Shown here: positions 21,240 through 31,322 of the stretch, in pieces
Layout: the number at the start of each line of letters is the position of its first letter
How positions within the stretch are numbered: position 1 is the first letter of the stretch
Assembly (NCBI GenBank): GCA_010094045.1
Contig: ML986850.1
Coordinates: forward strand, 1 to 45,929
Source: Lojkania enalia
Lineage: Eukaryota > Ascomycota > Dothideomycetes > Pleosporales
DNA length: 45,929 nucleotides
Direction: 5' to 3'
Translations under genes and position numbers: made by a program
Notes under the pieces: generated by a model
Databases searched by the model: none
What the model saw: only the letters and a program-made list of their open reading frames with translations
Told to the model about the DNA's origin: nothing

Positions 21240-22025
21240 TATTAATAGTAATAGAACTATTTCCCGCTTTTAGTCTAATTTAGCTTACAACCCTAGCTTC
21301 TAAATAGATATCTATATTAACTTCTAATCCGCCTAAGACTATATATAACTTATATTTCTATTTTAACTACTTACCTAACCCTCTAATATTTTCTAGTAAA
21401 CGCTTAGAGCTTTTACACTTTATTAGAAAGCTCTATTATAAATTAGAAGGAAACGCTAACTAATACTTAACTAAATATACCCGCCTTTTATATACCTATT
21501 CCCGTCTAGAATAAGATCTAGTAATATTAGTTAACCTATTAATAGATAAGAGTATTAACTCTATAAACAGCTTAGTCGCCTTTTTAAAATCTACCTACAG
21601 CAACCGGAATAAGGAGACTATAGTATAGAGTAAGTTAGAGACCTTAAAATAAGGCTAAAGCAGGTTCCCTACTTTACTAAATTCCGACGCCTAATTACAG
21701 ATACTAAACTAAATAAGACTAGATAAATTATATACTTCTAATATTCTCTCTTTAATAAGCTCCGCTGTACTATAATAGATATTATTATATCTAGCACCCT
21801 AAACAACTATACTAACCTAATTTCTCTATATAATACTAACCTATATTACCTATCTAGCAACTACTATAAACAACTAAAATATTATACTACTTATTAGAAG
21901 GACCTAAACGCTATAGAATTTAATACTTCTAGTTATATACTTATAGGCTTTAATAAATAAGAAAGGCGCTGCTATAAAAGATACTATTATAAATATAGTA
22001 GTAAGAAATATATTTTACTAGAATA
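21240..22025 (+). pseudogene. Gypsy-C copy 1 gag remnant
   Basis: The plus-strand gag relic includes FSSKRLELLHFIRKLYYKLE near 21390-21450 and INSINSLVAFLKSTYSNRNK near 21550-21610, a Ty3-type capsid pattern. Near 21965-22025 a Cys/Tyr/Lys-rich end (RCYKRYYYKYSSKKYI) sits where a zinc knuckle belongs. The copia element interrupts it at 22026. The same protein is seen in Gypsy-C copy 3 (about 41880-42620) and, reversed, in copy 2. Many stops. Confidence 0.72.
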
Positions 22026-22230
22026 TGTGGTGAGAGGCGAATCTTGTCTCAGGGAGGGAGATGAGGAGCTGAACTGCTTGATTGAAGATGGCCAGCGGGC
22101 CATATTTATGTATATGAAAAAAGGGGTATATTAGCTAATATCCAGCGTAATATCCGGCATGATATCGACCGTGATATCGTACGTCGATATCTAATACAGC
22201 TCGGTAGACTAGCCGAAAATCCCTATAATA
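22026..22230 (-). repeat. Copia 3' LTR (205 bp)
   Basis: Plus strand tgtggtgagagg ... ccctataata. It differs from the other LTR at seven sites by eye, all transitions, and here the mutated state (TA) is nearly always on this copy. Preceded by gaata. Confidence 0.93.
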
Positions 22231-22250
22231 TACCCCCCCAGCTTTAACTG
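22231..22250 (-). other. Copia polypurine tract
   Basis: Plus strand taccccccca followed by gctttaactg; on the minus strand the G-rich run abuts the 3' LTR. It sets the minus orientation. Confidence 0.78.
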
Positions 22251-22479
22251 CGAAGGAGAAGCTGCGTCGAAAAAAATAAAGGTAGATACTATACCAAAAG
22301 AGGTAAATTGTATAGAGTAACTAGTAGTAGAGCTAAGTACGCTTGCAGAAATATCAATTTAATGTGATATAGGGTGAGTTATAATCAATTTTTAATCACC
22401 CTCTAAGATTCTTGTTAGTAATCGATTTATTTGGCTGATAGAAATTCCTGAGATTCGATTCTGGCTGAAATATCTTCCA

Positions 22480-22960
22480 TTTTCAGTTGCTTAATAAACC
22501 TTTAGTATTATTACAGCTGCAGAACTTTTGTAAGACCGTCGGCTGGTATTAGATTCGTCGGTTGCCAACTGATTGTAAGTCTCTGCTCTGCTACTTCTTA
22601 ACGTAGCCAGTACTGGTATATATCTACATGGCGAAGTTTGGTATTAAGACGCTCAGATAGCTTATTTACGATATCTACTGTTTGTTAATTATCGCAAAGT
22701 AGTACTAGTTGCGCGTTAATATGGAAGCGCAGCAAGGTAAAGGCCTTCTACTACTACTCTATTTCTGATCCGGCGACTGATAGTGCTAATAATTCTGCCT
22801 CAGTAGTCGATTTTATAACCGTATGCTGAATTAAGGCTTTCCAATTGATCGGCATCCTAAAAAGTTGAAATATATAGCCGTAGGAACTTCGATAAGTATT
22901 AGGATCATCGCCGAAGGCTGCATCAGATGCGCTGTAGAATAGTAATTGCTCTACGGGGTT
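22480..22960 (-). pseudogene. Copia RNase H remnant
   Basis: The minus-strand C-terminal end of the polyprotein reads LCDN*QTVDIVNKLSERLNT near 22650-22710, then KLRHVDIYQYWLR near 22620-22650, and SW*PTNLIPADGLTK near 22540-22580. These are typical copia RNase H landmarks (CDNQxAIxL..., KHIDIxxHxxR, ADxLTK). RNase H would digest RNA in the hybrid during cDNA synthesis. Only a few stops interrupt it, all explicable as CA or TG change. It follows RT directly and ends about 250 bp before the LTR. Confidence 0.85.
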
Positions 22961-23398
22961 GATATAATCAGTATCGCTACTCTAGCTGATGGTAGAGGTG
23001 TTTTATATATCATTAGCTGTTGCTGTAATCGCTAAGTACTTCGTACTAATTAGATATCGCTATACCCTTAAGGCAGCATTAATATAATGATTACTAGGGT
23101 TCTAGAAGTATTATAATAACATCGAGTGCGCTCGCGCGACATCAGGGCGTATAAAAACTACGATCTAGGCTAGACAACCAATTAGTTGTTAGTAGTAAGA
23201 TATCCTATTAGAGGGTTCCTTAGTAGCGGCTGGCAGCACGTTCTCGTATAGAGGCGTACTCGGCGCCTTCTTATTAACCGTAATATTAAATCGCGCTGCT
23301 ACCTTATTAATAAATAAGTTCTATAGTAGCCAGGTCTTGCGCTATTATATATCGCGTACGACTTAAACTCCTAGAAACCAATTTAGATCTCTGAGGGA

Positions 23399-24180
23399 TT
23401 AAAGTTCGTATTTATTACTCAATTGCGATTCAAATTTCTGCTTAGTAGAGATATTTAATAGGTGAACTAGGATTACGATATCGTTAATATAAAAGAAGAC
23501 GATTAGCTTGTTGTTTGCGTATAAGTAAGATATTCCTAGTACTGTTTTAAGGCCTAATTGCCTTAGAGTCCTATCTAGTTTATGATACCAAAGTTTCGGA
23601 GCATCCTTAAGACTGTATATAGCTTTCTGTAGTTGTAGATATTTCCTATACTTATATACGAAACCTTCTAGTATATGGATATATATCAACCTATCTAATC
23701 GGCAGTTAAGGAACGCGTTAACGACATCGAACTAGTATATATCGAGTTTAAAATGAGTTGCAATTAATATTAGAAAGTGAAAGGTTCGTGCGGCTAGTAT
23801 AGTAGTATAGGTATCTCCCTATTAAGATTGCAGATCGCCGCATACAACTAATCTAGCCTTAAATTTATATAGGAAACCGTCCTCATCAAATTTATATGCG
23901 AATACCTACATTACTAGGAGAATTTTAGCAGAGTCTTAGAGGATTGTTACCTTTTGCCAGGTATCTATATCCTCCTACTTCTATAACTCAGCGTGACAGG
24001 CCTTATAGAAGTTAGTACTGAAAGGGTAATTCTTCAGATCCTTATAGTACTTTAGTTCTAGCAGAAGCTGATTACGATGATATTTTCTAATAGTACGAGT
24101 TTCCTTTATATAATTTGCCGGTATCAGCTCGCTATTAGACAGTGCTGTAAAGGTAGTAAAGTATGACTGAGGCGGCCTGC
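23399..24180 (-). pseudogene. Copia reverse transcriptase remnant
   Basis: A 96-codon open stretch (23399-23689, minus) carries the core of a Ty1/copia RT: QKAIYSLKDAPKLWYHKLDR (family LYGLKQAPRxWY) and later VFFYINDIVIL, where copia RTs have YVDDI; Asn replaces the first Asp. The N-terminal part of RT continues to about 24180 with a few stops. RT would make cDNA in the particle. The lost catalytic Asp and the stops argue against activity. The copia assignment is firm. Confidence 0.9.
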
Positions 24181-24523
24181 GGCTGCGTAAAGACCTGCCT
24201 CCCTAGATTATATTATCCTTTAATACTTAGCTACTAATTTCTTCCCTCCGCGGGGCATTATTTGTTCTTCTTAAGGGTATAGAAGTATAAGGAGGCGACA
24301 GTTGCCATCCTTATAGTAAATTATCGCTAAACGCAGTATCCTTACTATCTGCTGGTAGCGCTGCAGGGGCATCCTAATTTCTTAGCGCTAGCGCTGGTGT
24401 TAATTCTAGCGTTAGGAGTCCCTAATTACTAGTAATATCGTCGATTTGTTCTTTAAAAATAGTGTTCTCCTGCTGATAGGCCTTCTTACTAATTAAATTG
24501 CCTGCTGACTTAGTAGAGATATC

Positions 24524-25560
24524 TTAATTAGGCAGCCGATCCTCGTAGATCGCTTCTGCGACTTCAATCGTTTCATCATTACTACTATTAATAGAGCTCT
24601 TAATATTATTAATTTGAAAAAGAATCTTCTCTAGAGATTCTTTTAGCGGATATTCCTCCTTCTTGCTGGATATAATATCGCTAAATACAACGTCTCTAGT
24701 ATTAAATACCCGTTTTAGTTTCGGAATCAGCACTCGGTATATATTCGTACTCCTATATTATAAGAGTTTCCCGATTAGTGCCCGCAACACTAGTTTATCG
24801 CCTCTCAACAGAGTTTTATCCAAAACATACGCTCGCGATCCTATAACCTAAAGGTGAGTAAGAGACGGTTTATAGCCAAAAACGGCCTTATATAGGGTTT
24901 TAAATCGAAGGCTTGTAATCGGCGTCCTATTAAGTAGGTATATCGCCGTGTGAGCTAATTCGTTAGCGTATTTATTAGAGATATTACTTTCTATCGCGAG
25001 AGCGCGCGCGCGGGTTATAATTTAGTACTCTACTTACTCTGCTAGGCTATTCTACTTAGGCGTATGAGGCGCGCGAGCTTTAATCGCAATTCTTTAATCA
25101 AGTAATACTTCTATAAGTTCTGAGAAGCTTAAGTTGTTATCTATACGGATATATACGATCTTTCTTTTATACTATCGTTTAATTTTTGCTAATAGTGTTT
25201 TGAAGACTTTTATAAGGGTAGATTTCAACCAATCGTGTATCGTAAATCCCTTATACTACCAGGATACCTAATCAACTGCATGAAATAGGTATCTCTTACT
25301 ATTATAGCACCTCTCGCGGTCCTTCCGAAGTTATATAATATTAATCGCGATTCTCTCGAATAGTTTAGTAGCTGGGTAAAGCTGACTACGCCGGCTGATC
25401 TACTGTAATAACTTCGCTTATATATATGTCTGGTAATCTCGCTATACTAGTACTTCCTAATCGCTCAACTGGATACTCTTAGCTGCCTGAGGCAGGGCTA
25501 ATACTGAATCTCTACCTAGGTGGCCTAATAATCGGTATACTTCAGCTAAAGAAATAATTC
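24524..25560 (-). pseudogene. Copia integrase remnant
   Basis: Minus-strand integrase lying before RT, which is diagnostic for Ty1/copia. The N-terminal zinc region includes VYRLLGHLGRDSVLAL near 25495-25545. The core Asp lies in YLFHAVD near 25270-25290, the second in YIRIDNNLSFSEL near 25118-25160, and the Glu in APHTPK*NSLAE near 25030-25075 (family YTPxQNGxAE). Then come the GSRAYV region and the C-terminal KRVFNTRDVVFSD (24524-24733 is an open stretch). The catalytic acids look kept; stops remain at Gln codons. Confidence 0.88.
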
Positions 25561-25799
25561 GCATTGGTCACTGGCGATAGGAGAGCTTTTCCTTAATTAC
25601 TGCGACTATCTTATATCCAGAAAGCAAATCGAGTAGAGGCCTTTTTACTAGGTCCGCGTCTAGTAGCTAGTAGCCGTTAAACAACTCTAAATAACAAACG
25701 ATATTATAGTAATTATACTAGTAAAGGCAATCTCTGCCTGAGTCGAACTGGATACCCTATTCCTTATTTCTAATCAGAGCCATTATATTAGTTAGCAAC

Positions 25800-26040
25800 T
25801 GAGGGACGTAAGCGACTTCTGTTAGCTCGATATCCCTCAGGCCTATAGGAGAATTAATCGTAATTGCGATAGTACCCCATTCTAATATAGGGTATATACT
25901 GCCTCCTACAGCAATTTTATCTTCAAAATTCGCCATCCGAGTAGTCTACTAACTAAAAGCCTTAGAGTTGCACACATAGATATTAGAACCTAGATTAAGT
26001 ATCTACCGATTTAGGATACTGGTATCTTCTTTCTTAGGGG
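25800..26040 (-). pseudogene. Copia aspartic protease remnant
   Basis: The minus-strand LNLGSNIYVCNSKAF near 25957-26000 matches the copia protease site (LDSGAxxHVCN) with changes at the catalytic triad, including the Asp. Downstream, VAYVPQLLTNIMALIRN near 25760-25810 is the usual copia link into integrase (LxVPxLxxNLLSV). The protease would process the polyprotein. Confidence 0.78.
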
Positions 26041-26249
26041 TAGTACTTGCTGAAAAATTACTCCTTTGAATCACCTAGGTATTTCCCTAGAGGCCAGCAG
26101 CTTTTGTGGAGGCTTTACTATCGAACGAGGATTTCAACTTCTTATATTTTTCTATATTTACCTTTAGGGTATTCTTTTTCCCCTAGTTATTCCCATTTAA
26201 GATATTATCTCGGGCTTTTAGTATTTCCTGATCTGGTACCCAGTTTAGT

Positions 26250-27196
26250 AGCCTAATTAATTTGTTTACGTACTCGCAATTACTCTAGAAGTGCCGCTTC
26301 TTATAGAAGTAGGGTAGTAGAGTACGCGATCGCGAACCGGATTTTTCTTAAAGCTGCTGCGCAGCACTATCGGAATTTACTTAAGGAATTAATGGACGTT
26401 GTAAAGCTGCGAACGAGTCGAGCGCCTTCTATAGATTAAAACATCTATAGTAATTGGCATATTAGTATACTAATTGTTTAATTGTAGGAATCGGTTGATC
26501 GATCCCACCTAGCTCATTTTTAGCGTTGATCGGTACCATATAGATTAGCGCCCACACCTCATCTTTCTTAGCAACCGTCAGAAGAAAATCCTTTTCTACT
26601 CTAAGGCCCTAAACTTCTACTAAGCCAGCAGCCTTAGTACGACGGATTACCTAATTCTACTAATTTAGCTACTTCTCTACCTCTCTATCAGTTAGGTACT
26701 TGAGGAGAGCTTAATATTCCTTCTGGATTAGTTGCTCCCTCAACTCGATAGTAGGCGCTAACTTTTCCTGTAAGATTCTAAGAATCTCGTGGCTGGTTAT
26801 ATCGTCGCTAAGTATTACTTTATATTGAGGCGATATTGTCGTTAGGATATTACTATATATAGTACAGAGAGCGTCGTCGATCTTAATCTAATCCTTCCTC
26901 TATCGGTTATACTAGTCCCTTACCCAGTTCCAATCTATTGTTTATATCAAGGTCATCTCCTTATACATAACTCTGCTAGAGGAGTATCTTTCTATTTCCC
27001 CTTCTAGATTTATCTTCGGGGTCCGGAACTCACCCATATTAGGGAGAGGAGGTTCTAGCCTATAGATTTTAACCTCTTCAGGAGGTACGCTTAGATCTAA
27101 ATATTCCCATACCCTCAGCCTGCTAGCTGTTAGTTTATACTGCTCGAGCTAATCCTCCTAATCGCTAGGGGTACTGAGTATCTTCTTCTCAGACAT
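26250..27196 (-). pseudogene. Copia gag remnant
   Basis: The minus-strand gag likely starts with ATG at 27194-27196 (MSEKKILSTPSD...), the first Met after the leader, with Glu/Leu-rich helical sequence following (WEYLDLSVPPEEVKIYRLEP) and LLKYLTDREVEK near 26680. A zinc knuckle near 26262-26320 reads FYKKRHF*SNCEYVNKL, fitting CX2CX4HX4C with the first ligands mutated. Gag would form particles and bind RNA. Few stops interrupt it. A plus-strand open frame at 26047-26256 overlaps this end and is a shadow. Confidence 0.75.
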
Positions 27197-27344
27197 AGCT
27201 ATAGAGGAGTGTGCAACCGTTGCAACACCAGAAATATGCTGGGATATATTGATACTGGAGAATAAAATAGCCTTAAACGCGATACAGCGTATTAATAGGC
27301 TTATAAAGTACAGAATTTGCACGTAATTCTGATGGCTGAGTACC

Positions 27345-27440
27345 TAAAAAAATCGTTGGTAAACGATAACGATGATGATATCGCGATATTGCGACACCAA
27401 ATAAAAAAGAAGCGATATCGATCGCAATATATAAATTGAG
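27345..27440. promoter_or_regulatory. Copia leader rich in GATATC/CGATATCG palindromes
   Basis: Between gag and the 5' LTR there are repeated GATATC-type words, including the perfect palindrome atatcgcgatat (27378-27389) and gcgatatcgatcgc near 27411-27424. They echo the array inside the LTR. No factor can be named; they may be protein-binding sites or structure in the RNA leader. Confidence 0.35.
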
Positions 27441-27465
27441 TTGCAGCTATTTTAGTGCGGTAACC

Positions 27466-27476
27466 GGGCTCATAAC
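27466..27476 (-). other. Copia primer-binding site, initiator tRNA-Met anticodon-arm type
   Basis: Directly next to the 5' LTR the plus strand reads GGGCTCATAAC, the conserved anticodon stem-loop of eukaryotic initiator tRNA-Met (anticodon CAT); the minus strand (element sense) is its complement, GTTATGAGCCC. Several copia elements, first shown for Drosophila copia, prime from a cut initiator tRNA at this internal site rather than from the 3' end. The direct contact with the LTR supports this reading. Confidence 0.82.
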
Positions 27477-27681
27477 TGTGGTGAGAGGCGAATCTTGTCT
27501 CAGGGAGGGAGATGAGGAGCTGAACTGCTTGATTGAAGATGGCCAGCGGGCCATATTTATGTACATGAAAAAAGGGGTATATCAGCTAATATCCAGCGTG
27601 ATATCCGGCGTGATATCGACCGTGATATCGTACGTCGATATCTAATACAGCTCGGCAGACTAGCCGAAAATCCCCATAACA
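27477..27681 (-). repeat. Copia 5' LTR (205 bp)
   Basis: Plus strand tgtggtgagagg ... ccccataaca, nearly unmutated. Followed by the target duplication gaata (27682-27686). Contains the 12-bp GATATC array. Confidence 0.94.
27588..27642. repeat. 12-bp GATATC tandem array in the copia LTR
   Basis: AATATC at 27588 and GATATC at 27600, 27612, 27624 and 27637 are spaced 12, 12, 12 and 13 bases (unit like gcgtGATATCcg). The last two form an inverted repeat gatatcg-tacgt-cgatatc. The other LTR has the same array at about 22137-22191 with a few changes. The array probably lies in U3, the promoter part, so binding sites are a reasonable guess. Confidence 0.7.
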
Positions 27682-27686
27682 GAATA

Positions 27687-29150
27687 TAGCGCCCCTCTAC
27701 TATTAATCTATTAAGGGTTTTAAAGCCCTACTATACCTTATAGGTTCTACTCTTAATCTTCTAACTAATCCTCTAACCGATTTTTAATATACTTGTTATT
27801 TTATAGATAAGGCTATTATTCTTACTCTTAAATATAGCTAGCTTTACTAACTAGAATATTGTTAAAAGGTCTATTCTAGAAGTAAATTACTTCTTAAAAT
27901 TATACCTATACCGAATCTCTATATATTTATAAAACTAGCCTCTATAGAAATAGTTATAGGACTACTAGATTCTAGCTCTTTTCTTAATCTATTAAGACCT
28001 AGTCTAGTAAGATATTAATATTCTTATTAATACTAGGGCTACTAGTTATAGTTATATTTATAGAGACCTTATATATACTTTAAAACTCTAAAAGATATAA
28101 CTCTTATATAATCTATATCTAACTAGTTTTAATAGAGAAGTTTTCTATAAGGGGACTATCTTCTACTTAGTTATTCTAATCCTCTAATACCTAAACTATT
28201 TAGAGATAGTATATTTCTATATAATTATACTAGGAAAATACTAGTTAATTCTAGAATAGCTATAGATATATAAGTATTATATAAACCTAGACTATAAGAA
28301 TAAATAGCTAGTCTTTACTACTAATTAATACCTAACTTAATATTTATAATCTACTAGTATTACTATCTATTAATAGGCTACTTAAATAGTTATTAAAGAC
28401 TATAAACTACCTAAATCTAATATAAAAAGAGATCCTAAAGTAACTAATTTACAACCTTTATATAGCCTAAAGCCTAGATAGTACTATTTAATACTCTATC
28501 TATTAAGTTATATCTAATATAATTATTAGCTATCTAAAATACTATACTAGTTAAAAGAACCTAAAACTAAAACCAATCTAACTTTAGACGAAGATTATAG
28601 TTAAGAAAACCTATTTTAGTTTAAATATCTAAAGTCTACGCTATAACTAGATATATATTATATAGATACTATACTACTAGTTTAACTCTCTTAATAACCT
28701 AACTATAAAATCTTCGCTATATTAATAGCTAATATTAATAAAATTCTAGCTTTAAAAGTATATACTCTATTACTAAAGTACTTAAATAATACTATAACTT
28801 ATTATCTATCTTCTTATATAAGGATATAGATAAGCTGTTTAAATAATAACTATATAATTATAAGATTAAACTAGAAAATATTAAGTAAACTAGCTTTAGT
28901 CTACTCTATAAGATGTTCTAGAATAAGTTAAAGATACTAAAGAAGTACTTTAATAAGAACTTATTTAAGAGATTTATTAGAGTAAGTTTATTACTAGTAA
29001 TTGTACCTATAATCTTTATAAAAAAACCTAGAGGTAATCTCTAATTTTATATAGATTATAAAGCCCTAAATACTATTACTATTAAGAACTAATACCCGAT
29101 TCTACTAATCTAAGAAACGTTAGCCTAATTTAGTAAGGTTAAGTACTATA
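27687..29150 (+). pseudogene. Gypsy-C copy 1 protease and RT N-terminal remnant
   Basis: Continuation of Gypsy-C copy 1 after copia. It holds the gag end, the protease region (not individually recognised) and, near 28985-29140, the start of the RT domain: VPIIFIKKPRGNL*FYIDYK, then ALNTITIKN*YPILLI, followed by a break where pogo-A entered after KVKYY. This is the conserved gypsy RT start (LFVKKxGGxLRxCVDYRxLNxxTxKNRYPLP). It is collinear with copy 3 at 42630-44095. Confidence 0.82.
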
Positions 29151-29205
29151 ATATAATTTATAAGCGAGCTGTTAGTATAAATAAGCTATTACTCTACTAA
29201 AATTC
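29151..29205 (+). repeat. Pogo-A copy 2 left terminal inverted repeat
   Basis: Begins atataatttataagcgagct and pairs with the right end. The outermost bases follow the duplicated TA. Confidence 0.88.
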
Positions 29206-29689
29206 AAACGATTTAATTATAATAATTATCAACTATATATATATATACTATAGGAAGTAATAGTCTATTAGATTATTTAACACCTACGCTATTAATTTAG
29301 TACGTTTAAGTATTATAGCTAGGCTATTTACAGCGCCTATAGCTCTATTAAAGCTAGCTATTCCTTTATAGCTAAGTACTTTAATTATGAATTTTCTTAT
29401 TAATCTACCCCTTAATATTATTTTAATTAATTATATCCTCACCTACAACTTTTATTAGAATCTTCTACTTCTATAATTACTTTCTTTTCTATTATTTTCG
29501 CTTTATTACTATCTTATTTACTTACTTAAGGCTTTTAATTTAATTAGCTATCAGCGCGATTAAATACGTTATTATTATAATACTCTTTTAAACCTAATTA
29601 AAGGTTATAATAATTAATATAGGTAATAAGTTTTAATATTACTAAATCCTACTATAAATTATTATTAATTAAGCCTCTAGTTTATATAT

Positions 29690-30900
29690 ATTACTAGATA
29701 TTTTAGCTTTTTAGGGAGTAGTTTCTAGTATAAGTAGTATCGGTATATATAGCTTAATATTAAGCTTTAATAGTACCGACTCTAGATTATATAGTACTAT
29801 TTTAGCGCCTCGAAAGCTTATATAGATATTAGCTTCTATAATTAATCGATTATAAGCTACTTTAAAGGCTAGAAGAAAGGTAGTCTTATTAATATAGTTA
29901 ATATAATTGTATACTAAGGCTGAAATCTCAGCGCTGTACACACGCTTTAATAGTAAGAAGTAGCCTATATTAAATAGTTATAGTAGATACGATAAATATA
30001 GCGGTATATAGAGATAGATAATCTTCTCCTCCTTATAGATCTCTTAAAACTCAAGCGAAACGTAGCTATCGTAGCCGTTAATAACTAGTAATTAATAGGT
30101 GCCTATCGTACGGCTTTTTATATACTAATTAAAGTGCTTAAACTAGGTAATACTAATCTTATTATTTGTCTAGCTATTATTACTAGTTATAATCGCTCAA
30201 TCGCCTAGTATATTATTACTCTTATACTAATAAGATAGGTAGTAGACGCTTTTAAAAATAATAAGTAGTAGGATTATCTAGCTAATTATATTAATTGCTA
30301 AGATTATTATAGTCTATTTATAATCGCCCGGCTAGATAGCCTTTATATAATAATTCTTTAACTTTATAATAACTAGCTAAGCTAATATTTAGCCTATAAT
30401 AAAGCCTGTCTTGTTAAAATTATAGGTATCCTTATTTTAAATTCCGTACTTCCCCTTTATACTCTATAGAAGCTGGAACTACGCGCCTATAATTATTAGA
30501 TCTTTATATAGAGCTTGCTACTAATTATAAGAACGGTTTAATTAGGTTTTAAGGCGCTCGGTGCGTTGTACAAAGTTTTAAGGCTAGTAGATACTAATCT
30601 AGCTAGTATTACACTTAGCTAATAGTCTATTTACTATAGCTTATACGCTATTAATTATAGGCGGAAATCCTCGTAAATCCTGATTAAGGATATAGCTAAT
30701 AAGTACCTCCTTTTTAGTCTTTATAAGCTTCTTTAAATTCGGCTTATAATTGCGTCGTATAGCTATTCCAGTATATTAAAAGTAGAGAGTACTTTAAGAG
30801 TAGCGAAAAGTTGTTGTAGTACTATTCTCGGTTGAAACTTAACCTTAATTAATAGCTGAGATTATAAAGATAATTTATAATTCTTTATAGGTTAATTATA
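29690..30900 (-). pseudogene. Pogo-A copy 2 transposase remnant
   Basis: Minus-strand Fot1/pogo transposase, read through stops. The DNA-binding region includes LRGFPPIINSV near 30640-30680. The first catalytic region is TYNFNKTGFIIG near 30385-30425, with Asn for Asp. The second follows near 30060-30090 (LLVINGYDSYVSLEF). The C-terminal stretch is open as 76 codons (29711-29941): SALVYNYINYINKTTFLLAF, then FRGAKIVLYNLESVLLKLNI, the usual end of the catalytic domain. The protein would cut and paste the element at TA. The acid changes and stops make it inactive. Confidence 0.87.
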
Positions 30901-30945
30901 TATTACTATATTAAGCTATTATATATTAATCTAGGTAGACTGTTA

Positions 30946-31000
30946 AAAGTTTAGTAAGATAATAGCTTACTTATACTAATAGCTCGCTTGTAAACTATAT
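30946..31000 (-). repeat. Pogo-A copy 2 right terminal inverted repeat
   Basis: Ends gctcgcttgtaaactatat; its reverse complement (atatagtttacaagcgagct) matches the left end. Also equal to the end at 17150-17200. Followed by TA. Confidence 0.88.
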
Positions 31001-31002
31001 TA

Positions 31003-31232
31003 TAAAACTCGATATTATTGCTGCGTTTAATAAGCTAAGAATTGCTAAGAGAGATAAATAGAAAACTACCTTTTATATATACTATAGGCTATTTAAATAC
31101 CTAGTAATATTTTTTAGCCTAGCTAACATTTTAAATATATTCTAGTACTTTATAAATAATATATTAAGACTATATTTTAATATATTTTATACTATCTATA
31201 TTAATAATATTCTAATATTTAGTAAGAATCTA
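31003..31232 (+). pseudogene. Gypsy-C copy 1 RT middle segment between two pogo insertions
   Basis: A 230-bp RT piece: KLDIIAAFNKLRIAKRDK*K near 31006-31066, then the YxDD region YINNILIFSKN near 31198-31232, at whose end pogo-B entered. The first 60 bases keep TG and CG dinucleotides that copy 3 has lost at the same places. Joins 27687-29150 on the left and 33102 on the right. Confidence 0.85.
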
Positions 31233-31284
31233 ACGTGGATTACGGGCTAACAGGACACACGTGCGAGCGGGACAGTTTTACTAT
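31233..31284 (+). repeat. Pogo-B left terminal inverted repeat
   Basis: Starts acgtggattacgggctaaca and includes cacgtgcgagcgggacag; pairs with 33050-33099 with a few transitions between the arms. Confidence 0.88.
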
Positions 31285-31322
31285 ATATATTACCATCTAT
31301 TATTTTAGAGTATCTATTAACG

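Larger units (their letters stand above)
22026..27681 (-). mobile_element. Ty1/copia retrotransposon, complete, nested in Gypsy-C copy 1
   Basis: A 5656-bp minus-strand Ty1/copia element with 205-bp LTRs (22026-22230 and 27477-27681), TG...CA ends and a 5-bp target duplication gaata (22021-22025, 27682-27686). The empty site is visible in Gypsy-C copy 3 near 42621-42630. Minus-strand order: 5' LTR, tRNA-like primer site, gag, protease, integrase, RT, RNase H, purine tract, 3' LTR. Integrase before RT is the defining copia order. It keeps many CA and TG dinucleotides and is the least mutated part of the window, yet still carries in-frame stops, so it is probably inactive. Confidence 0.95.
29151..31000 (-). 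mobile_element. Pogo-A copy 2, complete Fot1/pogo transposon (1850 bp)
   Basis: Full element with terminal inverted repeats of about 50 bp and TA on both sides (29149-29150 and 31001-31002). Copy 3 of Gypsy-C shows the empty site near 44095. It inserted in the RT gene of Gypsy-C copy 1. Length and content (single transposase gene, minus strand) fit Fot1/pogo elements. It shares family with 16105-17200. It is only partly mutated, keeping a number of CA and TG, but the transposase has many stops. Confidence 0.93.

Noticed and set aside
23399..23689. A retron or domesticated reverse transcriptase
   Set aside because: It is flanked in order by integrase and RNase H within a complete LTR element; an ordinary Ty1/copia RT.
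24663..24851. 62-codon plus-strand open frame
   Set aside because: Opposite the integrase C-terminal coding region of the copia element; a shadow.
26047..26256. 69-codon plus-strand open frame
   Set aside because: It lies opposite the gag/protease part of the minus-strand copia element and has no recognisable domain; a shadow.
27588..27642. CRISPR-like short regular repeats
   Set aside because: Units are 12 bp with no distinct spacers, sit inside an LTR and are present in both LTRs of the copia element; the genome is fungal.
27436..27645. 69-codon plus-strand open frame over the copia LTR
   Set aside because: It reads antisense through the primer site and LTR; the repeated ISxVIS pattern is only the 12-bp GATATC array translated.
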